Source: Hydrogenophaga sp.
GTDB taxonomy: Bacteria > Pseudomonadota > Gammaproteobacteria > Burkholderiales > Burkholderiaceae_C
Direction of reading: 5' to 3'
Assembly (NCBI GenBank): GCA_011390855.1
Contig: JAABRN010000505.1
Coordinates: 1-8,327 of the forward strand
Length of the DNA stretch: 8,327 bases
The notes beneath the pieces were generated by a model, which had not been told where the DNA came from, ran no database searches, and worked only from the letters and a program-made list of their open reading frames with translations. Made by a program: the position numbers and the translations under genes. Position 1 is the stretch's first letter, and every line of letters starts with the position of its first letter. Shown one piece after another: positions 1-5,942 of the stretch.

Positions 1-2
1 GT

Positions 3-209
3 GCTGGCGCACGGCAGTCACCAGCTCAAGATCGGAACGTTCCAATTGTTTCTCTTGGGGAAATGATTGATTCCTCGATTGTTGCTCAGTTGAAGGCTAT
101 GCTGAGGTCCTGTCCATGGGCCGCTCGCAAAGACGTCGTGGATCACCAACACGGCCTCTGTGACCTTGACGCAATGGCCACCCGATTCTTCAATCCTTTC
201 TTCGACTGA
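3..209 (+). other. Unidentified open frame entering from the left edge
   Basis: One forward frame stays open from the window edge to a TGA at 207-209, about 68 codons. It could be the 3' end of an upstream gene, ending 19 bases before the dehydrogenase start. The translation (with stretches such as VPIVSLGEMIDSSIVAQLK) matches no family I recognise. A second forward frame reads from base 1 to a TGA at 64-66, so the true upstream gene could equally end there. There is no convincing promoter or terminator in 1-228. I cannot tell whether any of this is translated, and the open frame may be chance in G+C-rich DNA. Confidence 0.2.
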
Positions 210-217
210 TTTCAAAC

Positions 218-223
218 AGGAAA
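218..223 (+). promoter_or_regulatory. Ribosome binding site of the dehydrogenase gene
   Basis: AGGAAA lies 5 bases before the ATG at 229. It selects this start over an in-frame upstream start at 160, which would add 23 residues that the family lacks. Confidence 0.7.
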
Positions 224-228
224 ACACC

Positions 229-1323
229 ATGAGCAAGCACCGCATCGCTGTCATCGCCGGAGATGGCATTGGCCAGGAAGTCATGCCCGAAGGGCTTCGG
301 GTGATGGAGGCCGCCGCCTCGCGCTTCAACATTGACCTGCAGTTTGATCACTTCGATTTCTCGAGCTGCGATTATTTCGAGCGGCACGGCAAGATGCTTC
401 CAGATGACTGGAAAGACCAGATTGGTGGCCACGAGGCCATCTATTTCGGCGCGGTGGGCTGGCCGGATAAGGTGCCTGATCACATCTCGCTCTGGGGATC
501 GCTGTTGCTGTTCCGTCGGGAGTTCGACCAGTATGTGAACATCCGTCCGGCCAAGCTCATGCCGGGCGTGACCGCGCCGGTGGTGAGGCGAGACGGCAGC
601 CCGCGTGCACCCGGCGAGATCGACATGGTCATCGTCCGCGAAAACACCGAAGGCGAGTATTCCAGCATTGGTGGACGCATGTATCCCGGAACGGAGCGCG
701 AGATCGTGGTGCAGGAGACGGTGATGTCCCGCATTGGGGTGGACCGGGTGCTGCGGTATGCCTTCGAGGTGGCGCGCTCACGCCCGAAGAAGCACCTGAC
801 CAGCGCGACCAAGTCCAATGGCATTGCCATCACCATGCCCTACTGGGACGAACGCGTGCTGGAGATGGCCAAGCAGTACCCTGATGTCAAAGTCGACAAA
901 TTTCACATCGACATCCTGACCGCGCACTTCGTCCAGCGCCCTGACTTCTTTGACGTGGTGGTGGGCAGCAACCTGTTTGGCGACATCCTGTCCGATCTGG
1001 GACCTGCGTGCACCGGCACCATCGGTATTGCACCGAGCGCCAATCTCAACCCGGACCAGACGCACCCCTCCCTTTTCGAGCCAGTCCATGGCTCGGCGCC
1101 CGACATCGCCGGGCAGCAAATCGCCAACCCGATCGGACAGATCTGGTGTGGCGCCATGATGCTGGAGTTTCTGGGGTATCAGGCGGCACACGATGCGGTG
1201 ATGCAAGCCATCGAGGCGGTGCTTCTGCCCGCCAGCGGCGCGCCGCGAACGCCCGACCTGGGAGGCTCCGCCCAGACCGGAGATGTCGGAAAAGCCATCG
1301 AGCAGGCTTTGCTGGGGGCATGA
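229..1323 (+). CDS. ttuC: Tartrate dehydrogenase / D-malate dehydrogenase (decarboxylating), TtuC/DmlA type
   Basis: A 364-residue NAD-dependent beta-decarboxylating dehydrogenase of the isocitrate/isopropylmalate superfamily. Members oxidise tartrate or D-malate in the cytoplasm, needing Mn2+ or Mg2+ and NAD+. The N-terminal AVIAGDGIG (7-15) opens the Rossmann-like fold. Substrate-site arginines sit in LFRREFDQYVNIRP (94-107), followed by ENTEGEY (138-144) and the catalytic lysine K195 in TSATKSN. Metal-binding aspartates are D228, D252 and D256 (GSNLFGDILSDL, 246-257), and the NAD loop is EPVHGSAPDIAG (from 284). Length and wording, such as the W-rich GAVGWPDKVPDHISLWGSLL, fit the tartrate/D-malate branch better than LeuB or Icd. 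Which substrate is physiological cannot be read from the sequence. The start at 229 has a good RBS. No LysR regulator or transporter gene lies next to it inside the window, and no intrinsic terminator follows the stop. Confidence 0.88.
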   Translation: MSKHRIAVIAGDGIGQEVMPEGLRVMEAAASRFNIDLQFDHFDFSSCDYFERHGKMLPDDWKDQIGGHEAIYFGAVGWPDKVPDHISLWGSLLLFRREFDQYVNIRPAKLMPGVTAPVVRRDGSPRAPGEIDMVIVRENTEGEYSSIGGRMYPGTEREIVVQETVMSRIGVDRVLRYAFEVARSRPKKHLTSATKSNGIAITMPYWDERVLEMAKQYPDVKVDKFHIDILTAHFVQRPDFFDVVVGSNLFGDILSDLGPACTGTIGIAPSANLNPDQTHPSLFEPVHGSAPDIAGQQIANPIGQIWCGAMMLEFLGYQAAHDAVMQAIEAVLLPASGAPRTPDLGGSAQTGDVGKAIEQALLGA

Positions 1324-1471
1324 CTGAAGAAGAGGTCTGAGGTTCGCTGTTCTGGCTCTGCCTCTCTGGATTGGAGGGCGACATGTGCCGCCCAGCTCAC
1401 GGGGCCCGTTGCGAAAGCGACTAGAATCTCGCGTTTCGTGACGTCCGGCGGTCCCGAGCACTGCACGCGTA

Positions 1472-1501
1472 TTGACAGCGGCGGCGGCCCGTGGGTCTAA
1501 T
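1472..1501 (+). promoter_or_regulatory. Sigma70-type promoter, probably for hup and tRNA-Val
   Basis: A perfect TTGACA (1472-1477) is followed after 18 bases by TCTAAT (1496-1501), which matches TATAAT at 5 of 6 positions. Transcription would begin near 1508 and leave a leader of about 130 bases before the HU start codon. It is the best -35/-10 pair seen in the window. HU is a very abundant protein, so a strong promoter is expected. Confidence 0.6.
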
Positions 1502-1569
1502 CACCCGGCGCTCTTGCGTGCCCAGCTGGGTTGCGCAAGTGCCAAATGGAGCTCACAGGGTTTGCCCAC

Positions 1570-1597
1570 GGTACAAAAAGTACGGTCGGCCTGTACC
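1570..1597 (+). promoter_or_regulatory. GTAC-containing inverted repeat in the hup leader
   Basis: GGTACA (1570-1575) and TGTACC (1592-1597) are inverted repeats. A third GTAC (1580-1583) lies between them, and the first two GTACs are separated by AAAAA. It could be a hairpin in the leader RNA or a protein-binding site near the promoter. The stem is only six base pairs, so the call is tentative. Confidence 0.3.
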
Positions 1598-1627
1598 TTT
1601 CCACACGGATTTTTTCAATCAATTCAA

Positions 1628-1633
1628 GAGGGG
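1628..1633 (+). promoter_or_regulatory. Ribosome binding site deciding the GTG start of hup
   Basis: GAGGGG lies about 6-8 bases before GTG at 1640. It fixes the start at a GTG codon giving the canonical 90-residue HU. An upstream in-frame start would add 56 residues that no HU carries. Confidence 0.75.
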
Positions 1634-1639
1634 CTATTT

Positions 1640-1912
1640 GTGAACAAAACCGAACTCGTCGAACATATCGCCAAGAATGCCGATATTTCCAAGGCGGCCG
1701 CTGCGCGAGCGCTGGAGTCCACCATCACCGCCATTCGCACCACGCTGAAAAAGGGCGGTACCGTTTCGCTGGTGGGTTTTGGCTCGTTTGCCGTGACGAA
1801 ACGCCCCGCTCGCAAGGGTCGCAACCCACGCACAGGCGCTGAGATTAAAATCAAGGCCGCCAAAGTCCCGAAGTTCCGCCCGGGCAAGGCCCTCAAGGAC
1901 GCGCTGAACTGA
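1640..1912 (+). CDS. hupB: HU-type histone-like DNA-binding protein
   Basis: A 90-residue protein, the exact usual length for HU/IHF family members. HU is a small dimeric nucleoid protein that bends and compacts DNA without strong sequence preference. The N-terminal helices (1-40, [20 protein letters not shown]) form the dimer body. The conserved [11 protein letters not shown] (42-52) leads into the DNA-embracing arm. The arm has RNPRTG (61-66), with P63 being the intercalating proline, and the basic [20 protein letters not shown] follows. It reads as HU rather than IHF because of the arm wording and the short C-terminus. The start is GTG with a good RBS. tRNA-Val begins 22 bases after the stop, and ppiD follows, as hupB-ppiD do in E. 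coli. The symbol hupB is by homology; other HU paralogues may exist elsewhere in the genome. Confidence 0.95.
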   Translation: MNKTELVEHIAKNADISKAAAARALESTITAIRTTLKKGGTVSLVGFGSFAVTKRPARKGRNPRTGAEIKIKAAKVPKFRPGKALKDALN

Positions 1913-1934
1913 TGCGATCTGCAGGTTTCCGGTG

Positions 1935-2010
1935 GGGTGCTTAGCTCAGTCGGTAGAGCGGCGCCCTTACAAGGCGTAGGTCGGCGGTTCGACCCCGTCA
2001 GCACCCACCA
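1935..2010 (+). tRNA. tRNA-Val (anticodon UAC)
   Basis: A complete cloverleaf can be drawn. The acceptor GGGTGCT (1935-1941) pairs with AGCACCC (2000-2006), and ACCA (2007-2010) is encoded. The D arm is GCTC/GAGC (1944-1947, 1956-1959). The anticodon stem 1961-1965 pairs with 1973-1977 (one G-U), with loop CTTACAA and anticodon TAC at 1968-1970. The T stem 1983-1987 pairs with 1995-1999 around TTCGACC. It starts 22 bases after the HU stop. No -35/-10 pair fits in that gap or the end of hup, so it is probably cut out of the hup transcript. Confidence 0.97.
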
Positions 2011-2016
2011 CCACTG

Positions 2017-2046
2017 AAAAGGCGAACAAGGGTTCGCCTTTTTTTT
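2017..2046 (+). terminator. Intrinsic terminator after tRNA-Val
   Basis: AAGGCGAA (2019-2026) pairs perfectly with TTCGCCTT (2033-2040) around CAAGGG, and the last eight bases (2039-2046) are an unbroken T run. It begins nine bases after the tRNA CCA end. It would end the hup-tRNA-Val transcript and separate it from ppiD. Confidence 0.9.
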
Positions 2047-2102
2047 ATGTTGCCGCAGCTGCCAGACCGGTGGCTCCGTTTTTTGTTTCAGGGTACCTAG
2101 GC

Positions 2103-4022
2103 ATGTTCGATTCCATTCGCAATCACAAGAAGTACCTCATGGGCTTCTTGATGATCCTGATCATTCCTGCGTTTGTGCTGGTTGGCGTCGAAGGCTACAG
2201 CCGCTTCAACGAAGGCGGTGATCCGGTGGCAACGGTCGATGGGATCGAAATCACCACGCTGGAATGGGATCGGGCGCACCAGAACGAATCGCAGCGCCTG
2301 CGGGAAGTCATGCCCACGCTCGATTCGCGCCTGCTTGACAGCGAGGCCGCGCGCTACGCCACCCTGGAGCGCCTGGTGCGCCAGCGGGTGTTGGCCACTG
2401 CGGCGCAAAATCTCAACCTCTACACCAGCGACCGGCGCCTGGCGCAGGAGCTGCAGGCTGATGAAACCATCGCTTCCCTGCGCCGCCCGGACGGTACGCT
2501 TGACGTAGAAGCCTACCGCGTCCTGCTGGGTCGTCAGGGCATGACGCCTGAAATGTACGAGGCGCGGGTCAGGGCCGATTTGTCGCAACGGCAAGTTGCA
2601 CAAGCCATCCAGGGCACCAGTTTTGCCACCAACGCTCTGGCCAACGTATCGCTGAATGCGTTTTTTGAACGCCGTGAAGTGCGGGTGGCCCAGTTTCTCT
2701 CAGAGGATTTCACCGCGCGCGTGACACCCTCCGATGCCGACATCGAAGCGTTCTACACCAGCAATGCGCAGCTGTTCCAGGCCCCGGAACAGGTTGATGT
2801 GGAATACCTGGTGCTTGACGCCGCAGCGCTAGAGCAGTCCGTCGAGTTGGCCGAAGCCGATGTCCGAGCCTACTATGAGCAGAACGCAGCGCGACTGTCT
2901 GGTTCCGAAGAGCGCCGCGCGAGCCACATCTTGCTGACTGTGCCCCAGGGGGCTTCTGACGCTGACAAGGCAGCGGTTCGGGAGCGCGCCGCGGCGCTGC
3001 TCGAACAAGTCAAAGGTGCTCCAGGGTCCTTCGCCGACGTGGCAAAGGCTGAATCGCAGGATCCCGGGTCTGCGCCGGGTGGCGGCGATCTCGATTTCTT
3101 TGCCCGTGGTGCCATGGTCAAGCCGTTTGAAGATGCTGCGTATGCGTTACAAAAGGGTGAGATTTCAGATCTGGTGGAAACCGAGTTCGGCTTCCACATC
3201 ATTCAGCTCACCGACATCAAGGCGCCGCCCCTGAAGAGTTTCGACGAAATGCGCGCCGAGATCGAGAAGGATCTGAAGCGCCAGCAGGCGCAACGGCTTT
3301 TTGCAGATTCTGCCGAAGCCTTCAGCAACCTCGTGTACGAGCAGCCTGACTCCCTTCAGCCTGCGGTGGAGCGTTTCAAGCTGAAGCTTCAGGAAGTCAA
3401 GGGCATGACCCGCCAGCCTTCTCAGGAGGTGGGCGTGCTGGCCAATCCGTCCCTGCTTGAGGCTGTCTTTTCCCCAGAGTCCATCGAGCGCAAGCGCAAC
3501 ACCGAGGCCATTGAAACCGGTTCTGGTCAGCTGACCTCGGCTCGCGTGGTCCAGCATTCACCTGCGCGCACCCTCCCTCTGGCAGAGGTCCGCGATAGCG
3601 TGAGAGAACGCCTGGTCGCGCAGCGCGCAGCCGAAATGGCTCGCGAGGAAGGTGAAAAGAAGCTGGAGGCTTGGAAAGCCGGTGGAGATGCGGCAGGCCT
3701 GGCTGCTGCCGTCACCGTTTCTCGCGACAACCCCCAAGGTGTGTTGCCCCAAGTGCTCACTGCGGCCCTCAGTGCCGATCCCAAGGCCCTGCCGGCCTGG
3801 GTTGGCGTGAACCTGGGCGAGCAGGGTCATGCAGTGGTCAGAGTCGACAAGGTTCTGCCTCGCGAACCAGGCGATGAGCAGCGCCTGGCCCAAGAGGTGC
3901 AGCAGTACACACAGTGGTGGTCTGCTGCTGAAAGCCAAGCGTACTACGACATGCTAAAGGAGCGGTTCAAGGTACGCATCCTGGTGCCTGAACCTGCCGA
4001 CGTCCCTGTCGCACCACGTTGA
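2103..4022 (+). CDS. ppiD: Membrane-anchored periplasmic folding factor PpiD (SurA_N / parvulin)
   Basis: A 639-residue inner-membrane protein with a large periplasmic part, close to E. coli PpiD in length (623). PpiD works at the Sec translocon exit as a chaperone for newly exported proteins. After a short basic N-terminus (MFDSIRNHKK) comes a single membrane anchor, about residues 11-29 (YLMGFLMILIIPAFVLVGV). A SurA-N-like helical chaperone region follows to about 260. One parvulin-type PPIase domain spans about 268-370, with ASHILLT (273-279), GGGDL (326-330), PFE (341-343) and GFHIIQL (from 363), then a C-terminal helical region. The parvulin signature histidines (H275, H365) are present. 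In E. coli PpiD prolyl isomerase activity is weak or disputed. The ATG at 2103 is chosen because MFDSIRNHKK is the family N-terminus. A GTG at 2070 would add 11 residues. AGGG at 2090-2093 is only a fair RBS. No clear promoter lies between the preceding terminator and the start. Confidence 0.93.
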   Translation: MFDSIRNHKKYLMGFLMILIIPAFVLVGVEGYSRFNEGGDPVATVDGIEITTLEWDRAHQNESQRLREVMPTLDSRLLDSEAARYATLERLVRQRVLATAAQNLNLYTSDRRLAQELQADETIASLRRPDGTLDVEAYRVLLGRQGMTPEMYEARVRADLSQRQVAQAIQGTSFATNALANVSLNAFFERREVRVAQFLSEDFTARVTPSDADIEAFYTSNAQLFQAPEQVDVEYLVLDAAALEQSVELAEADVRAYYEQNAARLSGSEERRASHILLTVPQGASDADKAAVRERAAALLEQVKGAPGSFADVAKAESQDPGSAPGGGDLDFFARGAMVKPFEDAAYALQKGEISDLVETEFGFHIIQLTDIKAPPLKSFDEMRAEIEKDLKRQQAQRLFADSAEAFSNLVYEQPDSLQPAVERFKLKLQEVKGMTRQPSQEVGVLANPSLLEAVFSPESIERKRNTEAIETGSGQLTSARVVQHSPARTLPLAEVRDSVRERLVAQRAAEMAREEGEKKLEAWKAGGDAAGLAAAVTVSRDNPQGVLPQVLTAALSADPKALPAWVGVNLGEQGHAVVRVDKVLPREPGDEQRLAQEVQQYTQWWSAAESQAYYDMLKERFKVRILVPEPADVPVAPR

Positions 4023-4039
4023 TTGGTCGTGCCTGACAT

Positions 4040-4060
4040 CCAGGCAGAACGCCTGGGGTT
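4040..4060 (+). terminator. Possible weak terminator after ppiD
   Basis: CCAGGC (4040-4045) pairs with GCCTGG (4051-4056) around AGAAC, 17 bases after the ppiD stop. Only a poor T-rich tail (GGTTCTT) follows, so termination may be inefficient. Alternatively it is a stability hairpin at the mRNA 3' end. Confidence 0.4.
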
Positions 4061-4068
4061 CTTCGAGC

Positions 4069-4074
4069 TATAAT
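4069..4074 (+). promoter_or_regulatory. -10 box of the tRNA-His promoter
   Basis: A perfect TATAAT ends 11 bases before the first base of tRNA-His (position -1), so transcription should start around 4081 with a leader of about five bases. No good -35 hexamer is visible at 16-18 bases upstream. Confidence 0.6.
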
Positions 4075-4085
4075 TCAAGGCTTGC

Positions 4086-4162
4086 GGTGGCTGTAGCTCA
4101 GTTGGTAGAGTCCAGGATTGTGATTCCTGTTGTCGTGGGTTCGAGCCCCATCAGCCACCCCA
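4086..4162 (+). tRNA. tRNA-His (anticodon GUG)
   Basis: The acceptor GTGGCTG (4087-4093) pairs with CAGCCAC (4152-4158). The extra 5' G at 4086 faces the C discriminator at 4159, the G(-1):C73 pair that is diagnostic of bacterial tRNA-His, and CCA is encoded at 4160-4162. The anticodon stem CAGGA (4113-4117) pairs with TCCTG (4125-4129), and the anticodon GTG is at 4120-4122. It stands alone with its own -10 box and terminator. Confidence 0.97.
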
Positions 4163-4171
4163 CCGAACATT

Positions 4172-4200
4172 AAAAGCCTGGCGATTCGCCAGGCTTTTTT
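4172..4200 (+). terminator. Intrinsic terminator after tRNA-His
   Basis: A 12-bp perfect stem, AAAAGCCTGGCG (4172-4183) with CGCCAGGCTTTT (4187-4198), has a three-base ATT loop. Its T run extends to 4200. It starts ten bases after the tRNA CCA end. The A-rich 5' arm gives it some capacity to act on the other strand too. Confidence 0.92.
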
Positions 4201-4432
4201 GTTTGGGCTCTCGTTTGCGAAAGCGATCGACTGCAGATGCCACAAGTGTGTACGCCCTCAAACCGGGCGCCAGCGGCCTGAAGTGTCAACTGCATGCATG
4301 GCGGGTCAGAGGTTCTGGCTTCAAGCGTTAGATGGCGCACAGACAGGCTGCTGAACCTGTAGACAATGCGCCTCAGGTGCTGATTTTGGAACAGCGGCCG
4401 CTGCTTCGCCCAGCTTCCTTTACGGAGAACCC
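4201..4432 (+). other. Intergenic region upstream of the small membrane protein gene
   Basis: No gene is visible in these 232 bases. A short inverted repeat, ACAGG (4343-4347) and CCTGT (4356-4360), is flanked by a direct repeat AGACA at 4341 and 4361. A loose -10-like GACAAT lies at 4362-4367 without a matching -35. It should contain the promoter of the DUF3096 gene, but I cannot place it with confidence. Confidence 0.4.
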
Positions 4433-4585
4433 ATGAACCTGAATCTGAGCATTGGCCCCCTGATCGCACTGATCGCCGGCATCCTGATCCTGATCATGCC
4501 GCGCATGCTGAATTACATTGTCGCCATCTATCTGATCATCATCGGCCTGGTCGGACTGCTGGGTGGCAGCTTCAACTTGCGATAG
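4433..4585 (+). CDS. Small inner-membrane protein, DUF3096 type
   Basis: A 50-residue, almost entirely hydrophobic protein. Two membrane helices are predicted by eye: about residues 7-22 (IGPLIALIAGILILIM) and about 28-44 (YIVAIYLIIIGLVGLLG). They are joined by a short turn with proline and arginine (PRMLN, 23-27), and the tail is SFNLR. The wording and length match the DUF3096 family of tiny bacterial membrane proteins, whose function is unknown. The start is supported by GGAGA (4424-4428), five bases before the ATG. The gene stands alone between tRNA-His and a convergent oxidoreductase gene, so neighbours say nothing about its role. The low-complexity hydrophobic sequence makes the family assignment less than certain, but the RBS plus clean two-helix pattern make it a real gene. 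Confidence 0.8.
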   Translation: MNLNLSIGPLIALIAGILILIMPRMLNYIVAIYLIIIGLVGLLGGSFNLR

Positions 4586-4639
4586 CGCCGCGCACTGTGC
4601 ACGTACTCACTGGCCTGCGTCACGGCAGAAGCAGAATCG

Positions 4640-4685
4640 CCTGCACCGCGATGCAGGTGTCATCGAACCCAGGTTCGATGCCTGC
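4640..4685. repeat. Nested inverted repeats in the convergent gap
   Basis: CATCGAAC (4661-4668) pairs perfectly with GTTCGATG (4673-4680) around CCAG. Beyond a TGT bulge the stem continues, with GCAGG (4653-4657) pairing CCTGC (4681-4685). A competing hairpin uses CCTGCA (4640-4645) with TGCAGG (4652-4657). The structure ends exactly next to the stop codon of the minus-strand gene and could close both convergent transcripts. There is no T run on either strand, so it is not a classical intrinsic terminator. Confidence 0.55.
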
Positions 4686-5672
4686 TCAGTTCACGAGCAC
4701 CAGTTTGCCTTTCACCGAGCGCGAACCCATGATTTCGTAGGCCTTGTGCAGCTCGCTCATGGGCAGGGTCTGGTCGATCACGGGCTTGACCTGGCCTTTG
4801 GCGTACATGCCGGCCAGCCTTTGCATCATTTCGGCATTGGCCTGCGGTTCGCGACGGGCAAAGTCGCCCCAGAACACGCCCACAATGCTGGCGCCCTTGA
4901 GCAAGGTCAGGTTCAATGGCAATGACGGGATCGGGCCGCTGGCAAAACCGACAACGAGGTAGCGGCCTCTCCAGGCAATGGACCGGAAGGCAGGCTCGGC
5001 GAATTCGCCTCCCACTGGGTCGTAGATCACGTCTGGGCCCTTGCCATCGGTCAGTTGCTTGATCGCGTCGCGCAGCCCCTTGGCAGGCGTGTGTTCGCTG
5101 TAATTGATGGTGGCATCGGCACCCAGCTGCTTGCACAACTCGCATTTTTCTTCTGTGGATGCAGCAGCGATCACGCGTGCGCCGGCAGCCTTGGCGATCT
5201 GGATCGCTGCCGTCCCAACGCCTCCGGCCGCGCCCAGAATCAGCACAGTTTCACCTGCCTTCAGAGCCGCCCTGTCCATCAGTGCATGCCATGAAGTGGC
5301 GTAGATCATGATGAACGCTGCCGCGTCTACCGGCGGAAAGCCGGCAGGCAGCGGCATGCACAGTGCGGCAGGTGCCAGGGTATGGGTGCCAAACCCTCCC
5401 GTACCACTGAGACAGGCCACACTCTGGCCCACCTGGAGATGGGTGACCCCTTCGCCCAGCGCACGCACCACGCCAGCGTACTCGGACCCCGGCACAAAAG
5501 GCAGAGCAGGTTTCATCTGGTACTTGTTCTGCACGATCAGGAGGTCGGGAAAGTTGAGGCTCGCGGCCTGAATCTCGATGAGGACCTCGCCTTTCTGTGG
5601 CGTGGGGGTCGGCATTTCCTTCCAGACCAGGGCGTCGACGCCCACCGGGTTCTCGCAAAGCCAGGCTTGCAT
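4686..5672 (-). CDS. NADPH:quinone oxidoreductase-like protein (zinc-free MDR family)
   Basis: A 328-residue cytoplasmic medium-chain dehydrogenase/reductase. The N-terminal catalytic GroES-like domain (about 1-120) includes EVLIEIQAASLNFPDLLIVQ (29-48) and the conserved PFVPGSEYAGVV (58-69). The Rossmann domain follows, with the nucleotide-binding motif AAGGVG (148-153) after GETVLILG. Next are GADATINY and the quinone-reductase-like DVIYDPVGG. The zinc-ligand cysteines of alcohol dehydrogenases are absent, which places it in the Qor/enoyl-reductase branch. Such enzymes use NADPH to reduce quinones or activated alkenes; the real substrate here is unknown. The start is the ATG at 5672-5670, where the coding strand has AGGA six bases upstream. 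An upstream start at 5720 would add 16 residues untypical of the family. It is a single-gene unit, convergent with the DUF3096 gene and divergent from surE. Length is normal and no defect is seen. Confidence 0.88.
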   Translation of the reverse strand: MQAWLCENPVGVDALVWKEMPTPTPQKGEVLIEIQAASLNFPDLLIVQNKYQMKPALPFVPGSEYAGVVRALGEGVTHLQVGQSVACLSGTGGFGTHTLAPAALCMPLPAGFPPVDAAAFIMIYATSWHALMDRAALKAGETVLILGAAGGVGTAAIQIAKAAGARVIAAASTEEKCELCKQLGADATINYSEHTPAKGLRDAIKQLTDGKGPDVIYDPVGGEFAEPAFRSIAWRGRYLVVGFASGPIPSLPLNLTLLKGASIVGVFWGDFARREPQANAEMMQRLAGMYAKGQVKPVIDQTLPMSELHKAYEIMGSRSVKGKLVLVN

Positions 5673-5729
5673 GGTGATTCCTATGTTGGTGGCACAGCCT
5701 TCGGGGTGGAAACACAGCAATGTCAGGAG

Positions 5730-5750
5730 ACGCTGCAGCGGGTGCAGCGT
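5730..5750. repeat. Perfect 8-bp hairpin
   Basis: ACGCTGCA (5730-5737) pairs with TGCAGCGT (5743-5750) around GCGGG. It lies about 58 bases upstream of the oxidoreductase start codon and 190 bases upstream of surE. There is no T run. It could be an operator or a leader hairpin of the oxidoreductase transcript. Confidence 0.4.
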
Positions 5751-5929
5751 TGTCCTCCGGGCGGCGGGGCCACGCTTGCTCTGATTCGTCCCTGGGGCGA
5801 GGCCAGATCAAAGCTGGTCATGATAGAGACAGAGTGCGGGCTGGAACAACAGGGTAAGTCCACCATTTGTCCCCGGCGTGACCCCTGGGCCAGCCGTGAA
5901 CGAGCTGCAGGCCAAAGGGCCATTGCACC

Positions 5930-5935
5930 TAGAAT
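5930..5935 (+). promoter_or_regulatory. -10 box of surE, implying a leaderless mRNA
   Basis: TAGAAT (5 of 6 to TATAAT) ends only seven bases before the surE ATG at 5943. Transcription would therefore start at or within a base or two of the start codon. No Shine-Dalgarno sequence is present before the ATG, which agrees with leaderless translation. The -35 region is poor (GCAGGC or TGCAGG at 17-18 bases). Confidence 0.5.
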
Positions 5936-5942
5936 CTGACCA

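Larger units (their letters stand above)
1324..1639 (+). other. 316-base intergenic region upstream of the HU gene
   Basis: There is no convincing long gene here. It holds a GGAGG (1373-1377) placed 5 bases before an ATG that opens only 13 codons (1383-1424). It also has a -10-like TAGAAT (1422-1427), a near-consensus -35/-10 pair (1472-1501), an eight-base palindrome TTGCGCAA (1531-1538) and a GTAC-rich inverted repeat (1570-1597). The long spacer is best read as a promoter plus leader region for the HU gene. Minus-strand open frames that cover it also run through the dehydrogenase gene and look like shadows. Confidence 0.5.
5673..5942. other. Divergent spacer between the oxidoreductase gene and surE
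   Basis: These 270 bases hold no supportable gene. Open frames crossing them also run through the oxidoreductase gene in the wrong frame. The spacer contains a perfect 8-bp inverted repeat near 5730-5750 and, at its right end, the -10 box of surE. The oxidoreductase promoter must also lie here on the minus strand, but no convincing hexamer pair is visible. Confidence 0.45.

Noticed and set aside
778..1461. A 227-codon minus-strand open frame across the end of the dehydrogenase gene and the hup upstream region
   Set aside because: It is antisense to a clearly conserved gene, has no family resemblance and no RBS-supported start. It is a shadow.
4672..4680. GGTTCGATG resembling a tRNA T-arm, suggesting a tRNA remnant
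   Set aside because: The flanks give no acceptor, anticodon or D arm on either strand. The sequence is explained by the inverted repeat it belongs to.
5382..5939. A 185-codon plus-strand open frame running through the oxidoreductase gene into the surE spacer
   Set aside because: It is mostly antisense to a well-conserved gene, and its translation resembles no family.
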